A stretch of 5,336 nt of DNA. It comes from Holosporales bacterium. Lineage in GTDB: Bacteria; Pseudomonadota; Alphaproteobacteria; BNTO01. Positions 5,231-5,336 of the stretch are shown here, piece after piece. Every line of letters begins with the position of its first letter. Within the stretch, counting starts at the first letter, position 1. The translations under genes and the position numbers were made by a program. The notes under the pieces are model-generated. The model was not told the origin of the DNA, did not search any database, and saw nothing but the letters and a program-made list of their open reading frames with translations. Location: assembly GCA_031270515.1 (NCBI GenBank), contig JAISXM010000076.1:1-5336 (forward strand), in the 5' to 3' direction.

Positions 5231-5336
5231 ATTTCAGCGTTCAACTTGCTATTTTTCTGAATAGTATTAATTTCATGGACTGACATCCCTGTGCATTCAC
5301 TAACAATATCCAAAGACAATCCTTTCTTTAGCATAG
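5227..5336 (-). CDS. C-terminal end of Rpn/PD-(D/E)XK-family transposase or nuclease (5' end outside window)
   Basis: The last 35 residues before a TGA at 5229-5227 are visible; the frame continues past the window edge. The sequence LKKGLSLDIVSECTGMSVHEI resembles the characteristic C-terminus of Rpn-family recombination-promoting nucleases/putative transposases, in which a Leu-Lys-x-Gly-hydrophobic-Ser segment and a Thr-Gly-hydrophobic-Ser turn form a small helix-turn-helix-like tail. The catalytic PD-(D/E)XK core would lie upstream and is not visible. These genes are abundant, often in many copies, in host-associated bacteria. The ATG at 5334 is probably internal rather than the start. The call rests on a short motif only. 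Confidence 0.65.
   Translation of the reverse strand, partial: MLKKGLSLDIVSECTGMSVHEINTIQKNSKLNAEM

Noticed and set aside
5016..5264. Plus-strand 82-codon frame across the promoter region
   Set aside because: It overlaps the secreted-protein start, its promoter and the hairpin, and has no ribosome-binding site or recognisable composition.

Overview
The window looks like alphaproteobacterial chromosome, probably from a host-associated lineage. The clearest evidence is the 89-aa DUF2312/GapR protein, a family typical of Alphaproteobacteria, followed on the same strand by a full-length MutS of the alphaproteobacterial type. The right half has low gene density, a decayed gene, palindromic repeats, a secreted repeat protein and the tail of an Rpn-type (PD-(D/E)XK) transposase/nuclease. 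Genomes of intracellular Rickettsiales/Holosporales-like bacteria often look like this, but the genus is not determinable from the window.

Layout, left to right. 1-285 (+) is the C-terminal end of an unrecognised protein. 286-490 is an AT-rich spacer with a 27-bp exact direct repeat. 491-760 (+) is a gapR-family nucleoid protein gene and 827-3424 (+) is mutS; a 66-bp gap suggests co-transcription. 3425-4183 holds no intact gene. It contains a decayed repeat copy directly after mutS, a run of short palindromes, a cluster of DnaA-box-like sequences (about 3658-3725), a minus-strand pseudogene candidate with one in-frame TGA (3693-4010), and a 127-bp palindromic MITE-like element with perfect 18-bp terminal inverted repeats (4037-4163).

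4184-5092 (-) encodes a secreted, weakly leucine-rich-repeat-like protein whose C-terminus is a tandem hexapeptide Ala/Pro/Gln tract. It has a clear sigma70-type promoter and a Shine-Dalgarno site. Just upstream, a strong 24-bp-arm hairpin (5179-5230) covers the stop codon of the partial Rpn-family gene at the right edge (5227-5336, -).

MutS and GapR are both chromosome-maintenance proteins: mismatch recognition, and binding of overtwisted DNA. MutS ends exactly in a consensus beta-clamp-binding pentapeptide, QKDLF, and appears to lack the usual C-terminal tetramerisation extension. The most interesting non-coding signals are the MITE-like element with its decayed relative, and the DnaA-box cluster, which could be a replication-origin fragment or a DnaA-regulated site.
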